Source: JAADGZ01 sp964596835 (GTDB lineage Bacteria; Pseudomonadota; Gammaproteobacteria; UBA6429; Thiohalophilaceae). From it: a stretch of 44,093 bases of DNA. Positions 25,110-34,614 of the stretch are shown piece after piece. The stretch is taken from positions 1-44,093 of the forward strand of contig CAZQVV010000007.1 of assembly GCA_964596835.1 (NCBI GenBank). The letters run 5' to 3'. Made by a program: the position numbers and the translations under genes. Each line of letters begins with the position of its first letter. Position 1 is the first letter of the stretch. Below the pieces are notes generated by a model, which was given only the letters and a program-made list of their open reading frames with translations, had not been told where the DNA came from and did not search any database.

Positions 25110-27707
25110 TTATTCAGAAATTCCTTGAAGGGTATGATCTTCCCGTTGTTTTTTCAATTGGTATAACAGGGTCAGGGCTTCCCGTGGGGTGAGATCATCG
25201 GGGTTGATTTCGTCCAGCATCGCCTCCAGCACGGAGGGTTTAGGGTCGGGCGTTGCCGATTCGTTCTGGGCTGGAACCGGATTCAGAGTGGTTGAGGATG
25301 ACGGTATTTCCAGTTGTGAGAGTTTGTCCTGAGCTTGCTGGATCACCCTATGGGGCACCCCGGCCAGGGCTGCCACTTGCAGACCGTAACTCCTGCTGGC
25401 AGGGCCGGGCAGGACATTATGCATGAAGACAATGCCGTGTTCATGCTCTACTGCATCCAGATGCACATTGACACAGCCGGGCAGGGTTTCCGGCAGCTGG
25501 GTCAGCTCAAAATAGTGGGTGGCGAATAGACTCCAGGCTCGGATGTCCCGCACCAGTGACCGGGCACAGGCCCAGGCCAGGGAAAGGCCATCGAAGGTGC
25601 TGGTGCCGCGGCCGATTTCATCCATCAGCACCAGGCTCTGATCGGTGGCATTGTGCAGGATGTTGGCGGTCTCGGTCATTTCCACCATAAAAGTGGAGCG
25701 GCCGCGGGCCAGATCATCGGAGGCGCCGATGCGGGTAAAAATACGATCGATGGGGCCGATACGCGCCGAGTCGGCTGGCACGTAGCTGCCGATATGCGCC
25801 ATCAGTACGATCAGCGCGGTCTGACGCATATAGGTGGATTTCCCACCCATGTTGGGGCCGGTGATTAGCAACATGCGCTGGCGACTGTCCAGGCATATAT
25901 CGTTGGGGCGGAAGGGATCGGACCGGGCCTGCTCGATGACCGGGTGGCGGCCGCCGAGGATTTCCAGTCCCGGCCTGCCATCCAGGTCGGGCGGGATCAG
26001 TTTTAGGCTCTGTGCGCGCTCTGCGAGGCAATTAAGTACATCCAGTTCAGCCAGAGCGCGGGCGCTGTCTTGTAGCGGACTGAGATCGTTGTGCAGCGTG
26101 TCCAGCAGTTGTTCATAGAGCTGCTTTTCCCGCGCCAGGGCGTGCTCGTTGGCGCTTAGCACTCGTTCCTCCAGCGCCTTGAGTTCCGGGGTGATGTAGC
26201 GTTCGGCCGCTTTCAGGGTCTGGCGTCGCTGGTAGTCTTCGGGCAGGTTTTCAGAATGCAGACGGCTGACCTCGATGTAATAGCCATGCACCCGGTTATA
26301 GCCTACCTTGAGGCCGTTGACGCCGCTACGCTGGCGTTCGCGCTGTTCTAGCTCGCCGAGAAACTGTCCGGCATTGGCCTGCAGGCTGCGCAGCTCATCC
26401 AGCTCCGTGTCGTAGCCGAGGGCGATGACGCCGCCGTCACGGATCAGCAGCGGCGGGTTGTCGATGATCGCCTTTTGCAACAGACCGTGAAGCTGCGGGA
26501 ACTCACTGATCTGTTTCAGTAACTCAGCCAGCCTGGCCGCCGTCGGTGTTAGCAGAGCGTGAATGTCGGGCAACCGTTCCAGCGCCGTGCGCAGGCGGCT
26601 GAGATCACGCGGACGGGCAGATCTCAATGCGATGCGGGTGAGAATGCGTTCGACATCGCCCACCTCTTGCAGCAGGGGTTGCAGGCTTTCAAAGCGATGC
26701 TCGTTGCTGAGGCAGGCAATCACCTGCTGGCGCTGACGCAAAATTTGCTGATCGCGCAGGGGGCGGTGGATCCAGCGGCGCAGCAGGCGGCTGCCCATGG
26801 GGGTCGCGCAGTGATCCAGAATCCCGGCCAAAGTGTGTTGTTGCTGGCCGTTCAGACCGTATTCCAGTTCCAGATTGCGGCGACTGGCGGCATCGAGAAT
26901 GAGGCTGTCTTCTCGTCGTTCGACGCGCAGGTCACGGATATGCGGTAGCAGGCCGTGCTGGGTTTCCTGCACATAATGCAGCAGGCAACCGGCTGCGCGT
27001 ACCGCCAGTGGCGCCTCGTCACAGCCAAAACCCCGCAGATCACGGGTGTGGAATTGTTCACACAGTAGGCGGTGGGCGCTGTCAGGTTCGAAATGCCAGG
27101 GTGGTTGACGTTTCAGACAGCGTAGCGACGCCAGCCAGTCTTCTTCTGCCAGTTCATCACTGATCAGCAGTTCTGCTGGATGCAGCCGCTCAAGCTCACC
27201 GCTCAGGGCTTCACAGCCGCTTATCTGCAGCAGGCGAAAACGGCCGCTGGCCATATTCAGGGTAGCCATGCCGAAATCATCCCTGTCTTTGAAAATGGCC
27301 GCTAGCAGGTTTTCCTGGCGTTCTTCCAGCAGCGCTTCATCGGTCAGGGTGCCGGGGGTGACGATGCGCATGACCTTGCGTTCCACCGGGCCTTTACTGG
27401 TGGCCGGGTCGCCGGTTTGTTCACAAATAGCGATGGATTGGCCTAATTTAATCAGCCGGGCAAGATAGTTATCCACCGCATGGTAAGGCACACCAGCCAT
27501 GGGAATAGGTTCGCCGGCAGACTGGCCACGGGCGGTCAGGGTGATGTCGAGCAGGCTGGCAGCCTTGCGCGCATCATCGAAAAATAGTTCATAGAAATCC
27601 CCCATACGATAGAACAGCAAAATATCAGGATAGTCGGCCTTGATGCGTAGATACTGCTGCATCATAGGGGTGTGTTGTACCGATTTTTTCTTTGCTGTAT
27701 CTACCAT
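25110..27707 (-). CDS. mutS: DNA mismatch repair protein MutS
   Basis: About 865 residues, normal for MutS. The mismatch-recognition motif FYELFFDDA lies near the N-terminus (the stacking Phe and Glu). Walker A GPNMGGKSTYMRQ and the ATPase signature DEIGRGTSTFDGLSLAWA are in the C-terminal domain, with the helix-turn-helix dimer region after them. It recognises mismatches and recruits MutL. The ATG at 27707 is preferred over an upstream TTG at 27713. The C-terminal tetramer tail (VLEAMLDEINPDDLTPREAL) is present. Confidence 0.98.
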   Translation of the reverse strand: MVDTAKKKSVQHTPMMQQYLRIKADYPDILLFYRMGDFYELFFDDARKAASLLDITLTARGQSAGEPIPMAGVPYHAVDNYLARLIKLGQSIAICEQTGDPATSKGPVERKVMRIVTPGTLTDEALLEERQENLLAAIFKDRDDFGMATLNMASGRFRLLQISGCEALSGELERLHPAELLISDELAEEDWLASLRCLKRQPPWHFEPDSAHRLLCEQFHTRDLRGFGCDEAPLAVRAAGCLLHYVQETQHGLLPHIRDLRVERREDSLILDAASRRNLELEYGLNGQQQHTLAGILDHCATPMGSRLLRRWIHRPLRDQQILRQRQQVIACLSNEHRFESLQPLLQEVGDVERILTRIALRSARPRDLSRLRTALERLPDIHALLTPTAARLAELLKQISEFPQLHGLLQKAIIDNPPLLIRDGGVIALGYDTELDELRSLQANAGQFLGELEQRERQRSGVNGLKVGYNRVHGYYIEVSRLHSENLPEDYQRRQTLKAAERYITPELKALEERVLSANEHALAREKQLYEQLLDTLHNDLSPLQDSARALAELDVLNCLAERAQSLKLIPPDLDGRPGLEILGGRHPVIEQARSDPFRPNDICLDSRQRMLLITGPNMGGKSTYMRQTALIVLMAHIGSYVPADSARIGPIDRIFTRIGASDDLARGRSTFMVEMTETANILHNATDQSLVLMDEIGRGTSTFDGLSLAWACARSLVRDIRAWSLFATHYFELTQLPETLPGCVNVHLDAVEHEHGIVFMHNVLPGPASRSYGLQVAALAGVPHRVIQQAQDKLSQLEIPSSSTTLNPVPAQNESATPDPKPSVLEAMLDEINPDDLTPREALTLLYQLKKQREDHTLQGISE

Positions 27708-27713
27708 AATCAA

Positions 27714-28105
27714 CGCTTAAGTATATAATATATATTAATATTTCTGTGTTTTTATTATTTCTTTAACCATCATGAAATTGCAGGGAATTTCATGAGATTT
27801 CGGAAAAGAGTGTAGGTGTTTATGGGCTTATCCAGTTGCTTGCAAAAACCTAAAGAAAATAACTTACGAGCGGCTCATTCAAAGCTGGCGCAACTTTTTG
27901 CGATAGCAAAAATCGTGACAGGTTTGAAAGCCACCTAGATAAGTTGTTGATGCCAGCCTCACTGATATTCTTTTTAGCACAACAGTGCGTGCTCCTCGAA
28001 GGAATCCCTTCCACCTTCCCCCGCGCGGTTCGTGTTTCTTAGACAGAGGGTCACTGCACGAATGCGGGCGACGGGTGGAGGGGTCTCGCCAGTCAACCCC
28101 TACCT
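27714..28105. other. Non-coding spacer before the IS66 remnant
   Basis: About 390 bases with no supported gene. The first part is AT-rich and should hold the mutS promoter. The second half may be further degraded insertion-sequence DNA, but no frame in it is recognisable. Confidence 0.4.
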
Positions 28106-28476
28106 TTGAAGGGCCTGTTTCAGGCTATCACTGAATCTGAGCCGGCGAAAGGGAAAACGGGGCCGACTCAAGCGAGCAAAAGCCAGAAACCTGTTGGAGC
28201 GATCACCCGACTTCGACTTCGAGTCCGATGCCCCGCACTTCATGGAGGTGGGGGTGCCCTCCTTTTAGCAACAATCAGGGTGAGAACGATCTGCGCATGA
28301 CCAAGGTAGAGCAGAAGATATCCGGTTGTTTCCGCTCTATGGAAGGGGCCAAGATCTTCTGTCGGGTTCGCAGCTACCGGTCGACTTGTTGCAAGCAGGG
28401 CATGACGGCGACTCAGGCATTGACACTGCTTTTTCAAGGCAAAAATCCGTATTTTCTAGAAAGGGACGTGGCCTGA
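28106..28476 (+). pseudogene. IS66-family transposase remnant (C-terminal part, frameshifted)
   Basis: Three frames together spell the end of an IS66 TnpC transposase: GLFQAITESEPAKGK, then KRGRLKRAKARNLLER and DAPHFMEVGVP in another frame, then NNQGENDLRMTKVEQKISG, CFRSMEGAKIFCRVRSY and KQGMTATQALTLLFQG in a third. At least two frameshifts and a stop (TTTTAG near 28263) disrupt it. The N-terminal two thirds and the accessory tnpA/tnpB genes are absent. It is a dead relic between mutS and the DUF523 gene. No terminal inverted repeats were identified. Confidence 0.85.
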
Positions 28477-28521
28477 CAGGCGCGTTCATGACAGAATGGG
28501 CTGAATAGTTATCCCAAATCT

Positions 28522-29052
28522 ATGAGCATTTTCACCGTTCAAATTCATATTGCTGTGAGCGCCTGTCTGCTGGGGGAGCGAGTACGTTATGACGGCGCAC
28601 AAAAGCGTCATCCGTTAATAATGAAGCTGGCAGATGAGTTTGTCCTGCAGTCCTTTTGTCCTGAAGTGACAATCGGCTTGAGTGTGCCGCGTGCGCCGGT
28701 GCAACTGGTAACCACAGCAACTGGCATCCGGGCGCGGGGCGTGACTGATCCTGCCTATGATATTACCGCCAGACTACAGACTTATGCTCAGATGCAAAGT
28801 GAGGCGTTAAAGATCTGCGCTGGGGTAATATTCAAATCCCGCTCACCCAGCTGCGGTCTGGGCAGTACTCCGCTGTTTAATGAACAGGCTGAGCAAACGG
28901 GCAAAACCGGTGGTTTGTTTGCTGTTGTATTGCGGGACTGCCTGCCAGACGTGCCGATGGTGGAGGAAAGTGTACTGGCTACTGAAGCCGAGATTGCAGT
29001 CTTTGTGGAACAGGTGCGCGGTTATAGCAAGCGGCGAGTGGCGAGGGTGTAG
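28522..29052 (+). CDS. DUF523 family protein
   Basis: 176 residues carrying the DUF523 (YbbK) pattern: SACLLGERVRYDG near the N-terminus, FCPEV in the middle and FKSRSPSCG around residue 105. The conserved cysteines suggest metal binding or thiol chemistry, but the role is not established. In E. coli YbgA-like proteins a DUF1722 domain is attached to related sequences; it is absent here. It is convergent with rapA. Confidence 0.87.
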   Translation: MSIFTVQIHIAVSACLLGERVRYDGAQKRHPLIMKLADEFVLQSFCPEVTIGLSVPRAPVQLVTTATGIRARGVTDPAYDITARLQTYAQMQSEALKICAGVIFKSRSPSCGLGSTPLFNEQAEQTGKTGGLFAVVLRDCLPDVPMVEESVLATEAEIAVFVEQVRGYSKRRVARV

Positions 29053-29093
29053 GTTGATGAGTAAAACGAAGCCCCACACCAGCATCCTGATGC

Positions 29094-32003
29094 TCAGGCC
29101 GCAATAATCAAGCGCAAAGCATCCAGGCGCAGGCCGGTTTGCTGCATGTATTCGCTCAGTTCTGCGCGTTGATTCTCAAGAAAGGCGATTTCTTCGTTGC
29201 GTACATTCGGGTTCACCCGCTGCAGTTCCTGCAGACGTCGTATTTCATTACCAAGCCGTTTTTGCATCTGGGCTGTTTGGGTATCAATGATCGGTGGTAG
29301 TTGTCGCGTAGCCAGTTCCCCGGCATGCTCGATGATTTTTCGCAAACTGCTCTGCTGCTTGCTGATAATCTGGCGCCGGGTGTAGGGATCCAGTTCGACC
29401 GTCAGCGCTTCCAGTTCGGTAATGGGAATCGTGACGCTGTGATCATTGAGCCGGGTGTCTACCAGAAGGCGAATCAGTTGCGGTGGCAGAAATCGATCAA
29501 TTTGCAGTTGCCGGGGGGCGGCGCCTTCGATGCGGAACAGGGTTTCAAGCAGGATATCGCCGGTTTTAAGTGCAGGGTGTTTACAGATGGCCAGCGCGGC
29601 ATTGCCCTGTTCACTGCTGAGTATGAGATCCATGATACCGGTGACCATGGGATGCTCCCAGCTTATGAAATGCTGATCTTCATGCACCAGTGCATGTTCG
29701 CGTGAGTAGGTGAGTGTCAGGCCTACGTCGGGCAATTCCGGGAAATGATGAATGAGCATGTGACCGCTGGGTCGTGCTACATGGCTTTTGAAGTCGTGTT
29801 GCTCGTAGTCCACGCCATAGGTGTCGAATACCAGCTGCATATAGTCGGCGCAGCCGGAACCCTGATCCTGTTTTTCCAGCAGGGAGACGATCCGGTGGGC
29901 TTCGGCCTCACGGAAGGAGTTCAATTCCAGCAGGCGATCCCGTCCCTGTTGCAGGTGCGTGGAAATTTTCTGGTACAGGGAGCGGGTTTGTTGCAGCAGT
30001 GCCTCCCGCCTGGAGGCACTGTCCCTGGGTTGTTGTAACAGGTTCAGTAAATCCGTTTCCACCTGTTGATACACGCTCTGTCCTGCGGGACAAGTGTGGG
30101 TAAAGGCATCAATGCCCTGATGATACCAGTCGAACATGATCGCCTGGGCGCTGTCTTTGATAAAGGGGACGAGGATCTCAATGGTATGGTTCTGGCCGAT
30201 ACGATCCAGGCGGCCGATGCGTTGTTCGAGTAAATCGGGGTTCAGCGGCAGATCGAACATGATAAGATGGTGGGCGAACTGGAAGTTGCGGCCTTCGCTG
30301 CCAATCTCTGAACAGATCAGGGTTTGTACGCCTTCTTCCATATCGGAAAACCAGGCCGCGGCCCGATCCCGCTCGATGATGCTCATGGCTTCATGGAATA
30401 CCGCTGCACGCAGGCCATGACGCCGCCGCAGGGCGGCTTCGAGTTCCAGTACGGTGGCGGCTGAGGCGCAGATGACCAGTACTTTTTTTCCGCGCAGGCT
30501 TTTGAGAGTCTGATAAAGCCAGTCAAGCCGAGGATCCCGATCCACCCAGTCGGGTTCGTGATCTTTTTTGTGTTCCTGATAAATGCGTTCCGGGGTGAGG
30601 GCGAAGCGGGCGATATCCATTTGGGGTTTAGCGTTTTCGGTGGCCTGAACAATCGTTTGCAGATAACCGGCCTCGGCTTCCAGCGCGAAGCCCTGTAATG
30701 CCCGTTGTGGAAATCCCTTGATAGTGTTACGCGAGTTGCGAAACAGAATGCGGCCAGTGCCGTGGCGGTCGCGCAGTAACTGGATCAGGGTTTCAGCGGT
30801 TTCAACGCGGTCTTTTTCGTCAGCGCCAGCCAGTTGCTCAAGCAGGCCCAGCGCCGAAGAACTGTCGGCCAGCGCGATTTTCAGCGCCTGCTGATTAGCT
30901 TCATTCAGATAGCCATGCTCCTGCAGTTCTTCAACTGCATGGGCGATGGGCGCATACAGATTTTCCTCGGCTAGAAATTCGTCCAGACTGAAAAAACGAT
31001 CCGGATCCAGCAGTCGCAGGCGGGCGAAGTGACCTTCCGCGCCCAGTTGTTCGGGGGTGGCGGTCAACAGCAGCACGCCGGGCGTGACTTTGCTTAAGGC
31101 TTCCACCAGTTCATATTCCGGGCTGGCCCTGCCGACATGCCATTGTAGGTGATGCGCCTCATCGACCACCAGGGTATCCCAGTTGCCGGCCAGGATCTGT
31201 TCCCGACGCAGGGGATTTTCCTGTAAAAACTTCTGGTTGCACAGCACTAACTGTTCACTGTGAAAAGGATTGTCATAGTCATGCTCAAGGGAGGCGCAAC
31301 GCTGTTCATTGAAAATGCTGAAACGCAGATTGAAACGGCGCAGCATTTCCACCAACCACTGGTGTTGCAGGCTTTCCGGCACCATGATCAAAATGCGCTG
31401 GGCGCGGCCGTTGAGATATTGTTGATGCAGGATCAGTCCGGCCTCAATGGTTTTTCCGAGACCCACTTCATCGGCCAGTAACGCTCGCGGGGCGCTGCGT
31501 GAGCCAAGCTCATGGGCAATGAACAGTTGGTGGGGCACAAGGCTGACACGCGCACCGGCCAGTCCACGAATCGGGGAAGGCAATAGACTGTGCAACCTGT
31601 TTAAGGTGATATAACGTAATTCATAGGCGCTGTTTTTATCCAACTGTAGATTGAACAGGCGATCCCGTGGCTTGTTCAGTTTCATCGCATGATTGAGGCG
31701 GCCTTCTTCAATCCGGTATTTTTTACCCGCCTCGTCTTCGCCGAAGTAGGTCAGCAGGCCATTTGCCTCACTGACTTCTTCGATCCTGATTTTGGTGCCG
31801 TCAATATCTTCAATGCTGTCATGCTGGCTGAAATGCACCCGAGTCAGCGGCGAGCCTTCGCGGGCATAGATGCGGTTTTCATCGCTGGCGGGGAAATGCA
31901 GGCTCACGGTGCGCGTGTCTGCCTGGTCAATCACACCCAGGCCCAGCTCAGGTTCGGTATCACTGATCCAGCGCTGGCCAGGAATAAAATTATTATTTGT
32001 CAT
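29094..32003 (-). CDS. rapA: RNA polymerase-associated ATPase RapA (HepA)
   Basis: 969 residues, the usual RapA size. RapA is a Swi2/Snf2 enzyme that recycles RNA polymerase by back-translocation. The N-terminal Tudor-like region starts FIPGQRWISDTEPELGLG. Walker A DEVGLGKT is at 178-185, DEAHH follows about 100 residues later, and helicase motif VI is EQRIGRLDRIGQ. The C-terminal domains extend to the end. Divergent from the cyclotransferase-like gene, it is probably monocistronic. Confidence 0.98.
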   Translation of the reverse strand: MTNNNFIPGQRWISDTEPELGLGVIDQADTRTVSLHFPASDENRIYAREGSPLTRVHFSQHDSIEDIDGTKIRIEEVSEANGLLTYFGEDEAGKKYRIEEGRLNHAMKLNKPRDRLFNLQLDKNSAYELRYITLNRLHSLLPSPIRGLAGARVSLVPHQLFIAHELGSRSAPRALLADEVGLGKTIEAGLILHQQYLNGRAQRILIMVPESLQHQWLVEMLRRFNLRFSIFNEQRCASLEHDYDNPFHSEQLVLCNQKFLQENPLRREQILAGNWDTLVVDEAHHLQWHVGRASPEYELVEALSKVTPGVLLLTATPEQLGAEGHFARLRLLDPDRFFSLDEFLAEENLYAPIAHAVEELQEHGYLNEANQQALKIALADSSSALGLLEQLAGADEKDRVETAETLIQLLRDRHGTGRILFRNSRNTIKGFPQRALQGFALEAEAGYLQTIVQATENAKPQMDIARFALTPERIYQEHKKDHEPDWVDRDPRLDWLYQTLKSLRGKKVLVICASAATVLELEAALRRRHGLRAAVFHEAMSIIERDRAAAWFSDMEEGVQTLICSEIGSEGRNFQFAHHLIMFDLPLNPDLLEQRIGRLDRIGQNHTIEILVPFIKDSAQAIMFDWYHQGIDAFTHTCPAGQSVYQQVETDLLNLLQQPRDSASRREALLQQTRSLYQKISTHLQQGRDRLLELNSFREAEAHRIVSLLEKQDQGSGCADYMQLVFDTYGVDYEQHDFKSHVARPSGHMLIHHFPELPDVGLTLTYSREHALVHEDQHFISWEHPMVTGIMDLILSSEQGNAALAICKHPALKTGDILLETLFRIEGAAPRQLQIDRFLPPQLIRLLVDTRLNDHSVTIPITELEALTVELDPYTRRQIISKQQSSLRKIIEHAGELATRQLPPIIDTQTAQMQKRLGNEIRRLQELQRVNPNVRNEEIAFLENQRAELSEYMQQTGLRLDALRLIIAA

Positions 32004-32092
32004 TCAAGATGTTAACCAGTGGGAGTCTTCTGAACGTGATCACAGGGGATAGTCGTGTACCTGTGGTGGGAATTCTTTTACACTACGCGCCC

Positions 32093-32497
32093 ATGAGCAA
32101 GAGCCTTTTTACGTATGGAACCCTCGAAATCCCCCAGGTAGCGCAGATTATAACCGGTCAGGTACTGACTGGTGCGCCCGCCCGGCTTGAGGGGTATGCC
32201 CGTTACCAGCTAAAGAATCATGCCTATCCTGGGATTATACAGGAAACCGGCGCCAGTATTACAGGAACCCTGTATTTGGACCTGGATGACATGCTGATGG
32301 CGCGGATGGATGAATATGAAGATACCTGCTATGAAAAACGCAGGTTGCAGGTCATAACGGGAGATGGCATGACACGGGATGCACAGGCCTATGTGGTGCC
32401 GGAAGAAAACCGGGAACTGCTGAGTTCCCAGCCCTGGGATCGGGAACGTTTCATCAGCAATGAACTGGATGCTTTTCTTCGCAATATTATGAGCTGA
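32093..32497 (+). CDS. Gamma-glutamylcyclotransferase-like (AIG2/GGCT fold) protein
   Basis: 134 residues. The substrate-binding YGTL loop is near the N-terminus (FTYGTLEIP), followed by LEGYARYQLKNHAYPGI and the acidic DEYEDTCYEKRRL segment, a pattern typical of AIG2-like proteins. Some members release 5-oxoproline from gamma-glutamyl amines; the substrate here is unknown. The ATG at 32093 was chosen because an upstream in-frame extension overlaps the rapA start. Confidence 0.88.
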   Translation: MSKSLFTYGTLEIPQVAQIITGQVLTGAPARLEGYARYQLKNHAYPGIIQETGASITGTLYLDLDDMLMARMDEYEDTCYEKRRLQVITGDGMTRDAQAYVVPEENRELLSSQPWDRERFISNELDAFLRNIMS

Positions 32498-32512
32498 CGG
32501 TAAATCTCGTAG

Positions 32513-32531
32513 GGCACAAACAACGTGCCCA
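32513..32531. repeat. Short hairpin repeat (GGGCAC...GTGCCC)
   Basis: GGGCAC and GTGCCC flank seven bases just after the cyclotransferase-like gene. The flanks (GTAGGGCAC, GCCCACG) resemble common proteobacterial intergenic repeats. It may serve as an mRNA 3' end structure. Confidence 0.45.
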
Positions 32532-32647
32532 CGCGTAAAGATTGGGTTGAGGCGGGTTCGCTGATTTATTCCCCGTGAGCGACCGCAGAAAGTGCCTGTG
32601 GCGCACTAAAAACGCGCCCGCCTTTTTACCGGACTCTGATCCCAAAT

Positions 32648-32899
32648 TCACAGACTCATTTCATAGGCATAATGCATGTAGGCCGGCCGGAAAACATGTG
32701 GCCGTTTGGTCTGTTTAAGATCCCTGTTCAGATGCTTTATACAGTCACAGGCAAACTCCCTGACTTCCTTTTCTGTACCCGAACGAAAACCGTTGATTTC
32801 GGTGATGCCGTTGGTAATAACATAACGGTACCAGCGCTTTGTTTGTGCGCCGGCGGGGGGTTGCGTTTTTCCCAACATAAGAAGGCGATATTTTGACAT
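32648..32899 (-). CDS. Hypothetical basic small protein
   Basis: 83 residues, basic, beginning MSKYRLLMLGKTQPPAG and with KRWYRYVITNGITEINGFRSG in the middle. The composition looks like a real soluble protein, but no family was recognised. The ATG at 32899 was chosen because AGAGGA sits at good spacing; ATGs at 32905 and 32923 are alternatives. It lies downstream of the radical SAM gene on the same strand (95-base gap). Confidence 0.65.
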   Translation of the reverse strand: MSKYRLLMLGKTQPPAGAQTKRWYRYVITNGITEINGFRSGTEKEVREFACDCIKHLNRDLKQTKRPHVFRPAYMHYAYEMSL

Positions 32900-32994
32900 G
32901 CGCATATCCTCTGTGTCGAACATACCGAAAATATAGGCAAGGTTTGTGTCTGCGATATGACGCGAGTGTGTCGAATTTATGAAGGCTGAAATTT

Positions 32995-33639
32995 TCAGCC
33001 GACGATATCAAGCACCCGGCGGCGGAAATTCAGGCCGCGCTGCGCACAGAGTTTTTCACAGGCCGCGACGTCCACGCCTTCGAGTCCGTCGATGGCGGTC
33101 AAACTGACATGGTCAACCCGGTCATTAGCCAGAACCGAAAAATCGAGCATGGCCTCGAAGGCGCCTTCACGCTTGGGACGGCAATGCTGCTTATACACCG
33201 CTTCGTTCTGGGCGTTCATGGAAATAGACAGCTCGTTGATCAGACCGGCCAGGCGGGGGGTGACATCCTCTTTATATATCAGGTTGGCCAGTCCATCGGT
33301 GTTGATGCGTATCCAGGTGCTCGGGTGTTTGGCCTTCAACTGGCGAGCAACGTCAAGCAGCGTATCCAGGCGCAGGGTTGGCTCGCCGAGGCCACAGAAA
33401 ACAATCTGTTTGTAGGGGGCGGGATTGCCGATGGCGTGGATAACCTCATCCGCATCAGGTTCGCGCAATAACCTTAAATCATAGCCCCGGACAACCCACT
33501 CACCATGATATTTTGGACAGAAGTCGCACCGCAGGGTGCAGTGCCACGTGATATTGAGATAACAGTTGCCATGCAGTTCGTAGGCAATAATTTCCCTGGG
33601 CGGTTGTTTACCGGCTTTGGCGGTGCAGGGAATACTCAT
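32995..33639 (-). CDS. Radical SAM protein (TatD-linked type)
   Basis: 214 residues, a short radical SAM core. The 4Fe-4S motif CX3CX2C is at residues 34, 38 and 41 (HCTLRCDFCPK), followed by the SAM-binding CGLGEPTLRLD and a strand ending RINTDG. The ELHGNCYLNIT start resembles the TatD-associated radical SAM family. No TatD gene is in the window. There is no C-terminal SPASM domain. The substrate is unknown. A palindromic repeat lies just upstream, in the promoter region. Confidence 0.85.
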   Translation of the reverse strand: MSIPCTAKAGKQPPREIIAYELHGNCYLNITWHCTLRCDFCPKYHGEWVVRGYDLRLLREPDADEVIHAIGNPAPYKQIVFCGLGEPTLRLDTLLDVARQLKAKHPSTWIRINTDGLANLIYKEDVTPRLAGLINELSISMNAQNEAVYKQHCRPKREGAFEAMLDFSVLANDRVDHVSLTAIDGLEGVDVAACEKLCAQRGLNFRRRVLDIVG

Positions 33640-33647
33640 GATTGATT

Positions 33648-33705
33648 TTAGTACCTTAGAAATGATTTTCTGTGCATTTTACAGAAAATTATTTCGTAAA
33701 GGTAC
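33648..33705. repeat. Palindromic repeat of the TTAGTACCTTAGAA family
   Basis: The left arm AGTACCTTAGAAATGATTTT is answered by an imperfect complement ending AAAGGTACT, around a short centre. The 14-base core TTAGTACCTTAGAA recurs at 44027-44040 and as a complement at 20387-20400. It would form a long hairpin and sits directly before the radical SAM gene. Confidence 0.75.
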
Positions 33706-33726
33706 TTATCCTGCGGTTTATCCGGG

Positions 33727-34476
33727 TTAGGTTACGGCCAGTGAAACGAGATACAGCAGTCCCATGAAAACGGGCTGGTGCAGCATGTAGATAATCAGAC
33801 TATGTTTGCCGCCAAAACTCAGCGTGCGCATGAACGGATGTGTGCTTTGCCAGTTTTGCAGCCAGGCTTGAGGCTGTTTCTGAAATACGAGTTTGCCGAT
33901 GAAAATGCCCAGTAGCACGACGCCAAACCAGGGTAGCAGGGGCACATAATCTTCGGTAAAGGGTTTATGGGTCATCAGGCCGATCCATTGCAGCCAGGGC
34001 TGGTTGAAAACGGCATTTTGAAACTGGGTGCCCAGAACAACCAGGCCCGCTCCAAGAACAAGATTGAGCCAGTAGAAACGGACGAAGGCTAATCCCAGTA
34101 CGCTGGCTAGCGCAATGAAGTGCAGAATACCGAAAAAGATCATGCGATCGGAAAACTGGATATACGTAACGATGCTGACCAGAATGGCGAAAACAATTAG
34201 CAGTCCCAGTCGGCGGAAATAGGCGCGAGGTTTAAAGCCGTAGCGGGTGGCCAGTGACAGACTGACGCCGACCAGGCCGAGAAACAGGCTGACAATGAGC
34301 GTGCGGTAATTTAGCCAGAAGGGATTGTGATAGAAATCCAGCTGAAGAAAGCCGAAATAGTTCAGATCAAAGCTGAAGTGGTAGCTGAACATCATCAGAA
34401 TAGCGAGTCCGCGCAGCACATCGATAATCGGATATCGCTGTTTTATGGGGCTGGATTTAGCTGGCTGGGGGGTCAT
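33727..34476 (-). CDS. DUF1624 / heparan-alpha-glucosaminide N-acetyltransferase-like membrane protein
   Basis: 249 residues with about seven transmembrane helices. The N-terminal motif IDVLRGLAILMMFSYHFSFD carries the conserved histidine in the first helix of the HGSNAT-type catalytic family (DUF1624). Later segments GGKHSLIIYMLHQPVF also match. The family resembles membrane acyltransferases that acetylate sugars; the acceptor in bacteria is unclear. It is divergent from the ABC exporter gene. Confidence 0.85.
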   Translation of the reverse strand: MTPQPAKSSPIKQRYPIIDVLRGLAILMMFSYHFSFDLNYFGFLQLDFYHNPFWLNYRTLIVSLFLGLVGVSLSLATRYGFKPRAYFRRLGLLIVFAILVSIVTYIQFSDRMIFFGILHFIALASVLGLAFVRFYWLNLVLGAGLVVLGTQFQNAVFNQPWLQWIGLMTHKPFTEDYVPLLPWFGVVLLGIFIGKLVFQKQPQAWLQNWQSTHPFMRTLSFGGKHSLIIYMLHQPVFMGLLYLVSLAVT

Positions 34477-34614
34477 CTGTAAGGGATATTCTCATTTGCG
34501 GCCTGAGTCGATAGAATTCTATTGTATCAAGGTCCGGCCTGAATCTCAGCCACGGACGTAAAACCTGTTTTTTACAGGGGTATTCTTTATTCAGAAACAG
34601 GTAAAACAATCGCC

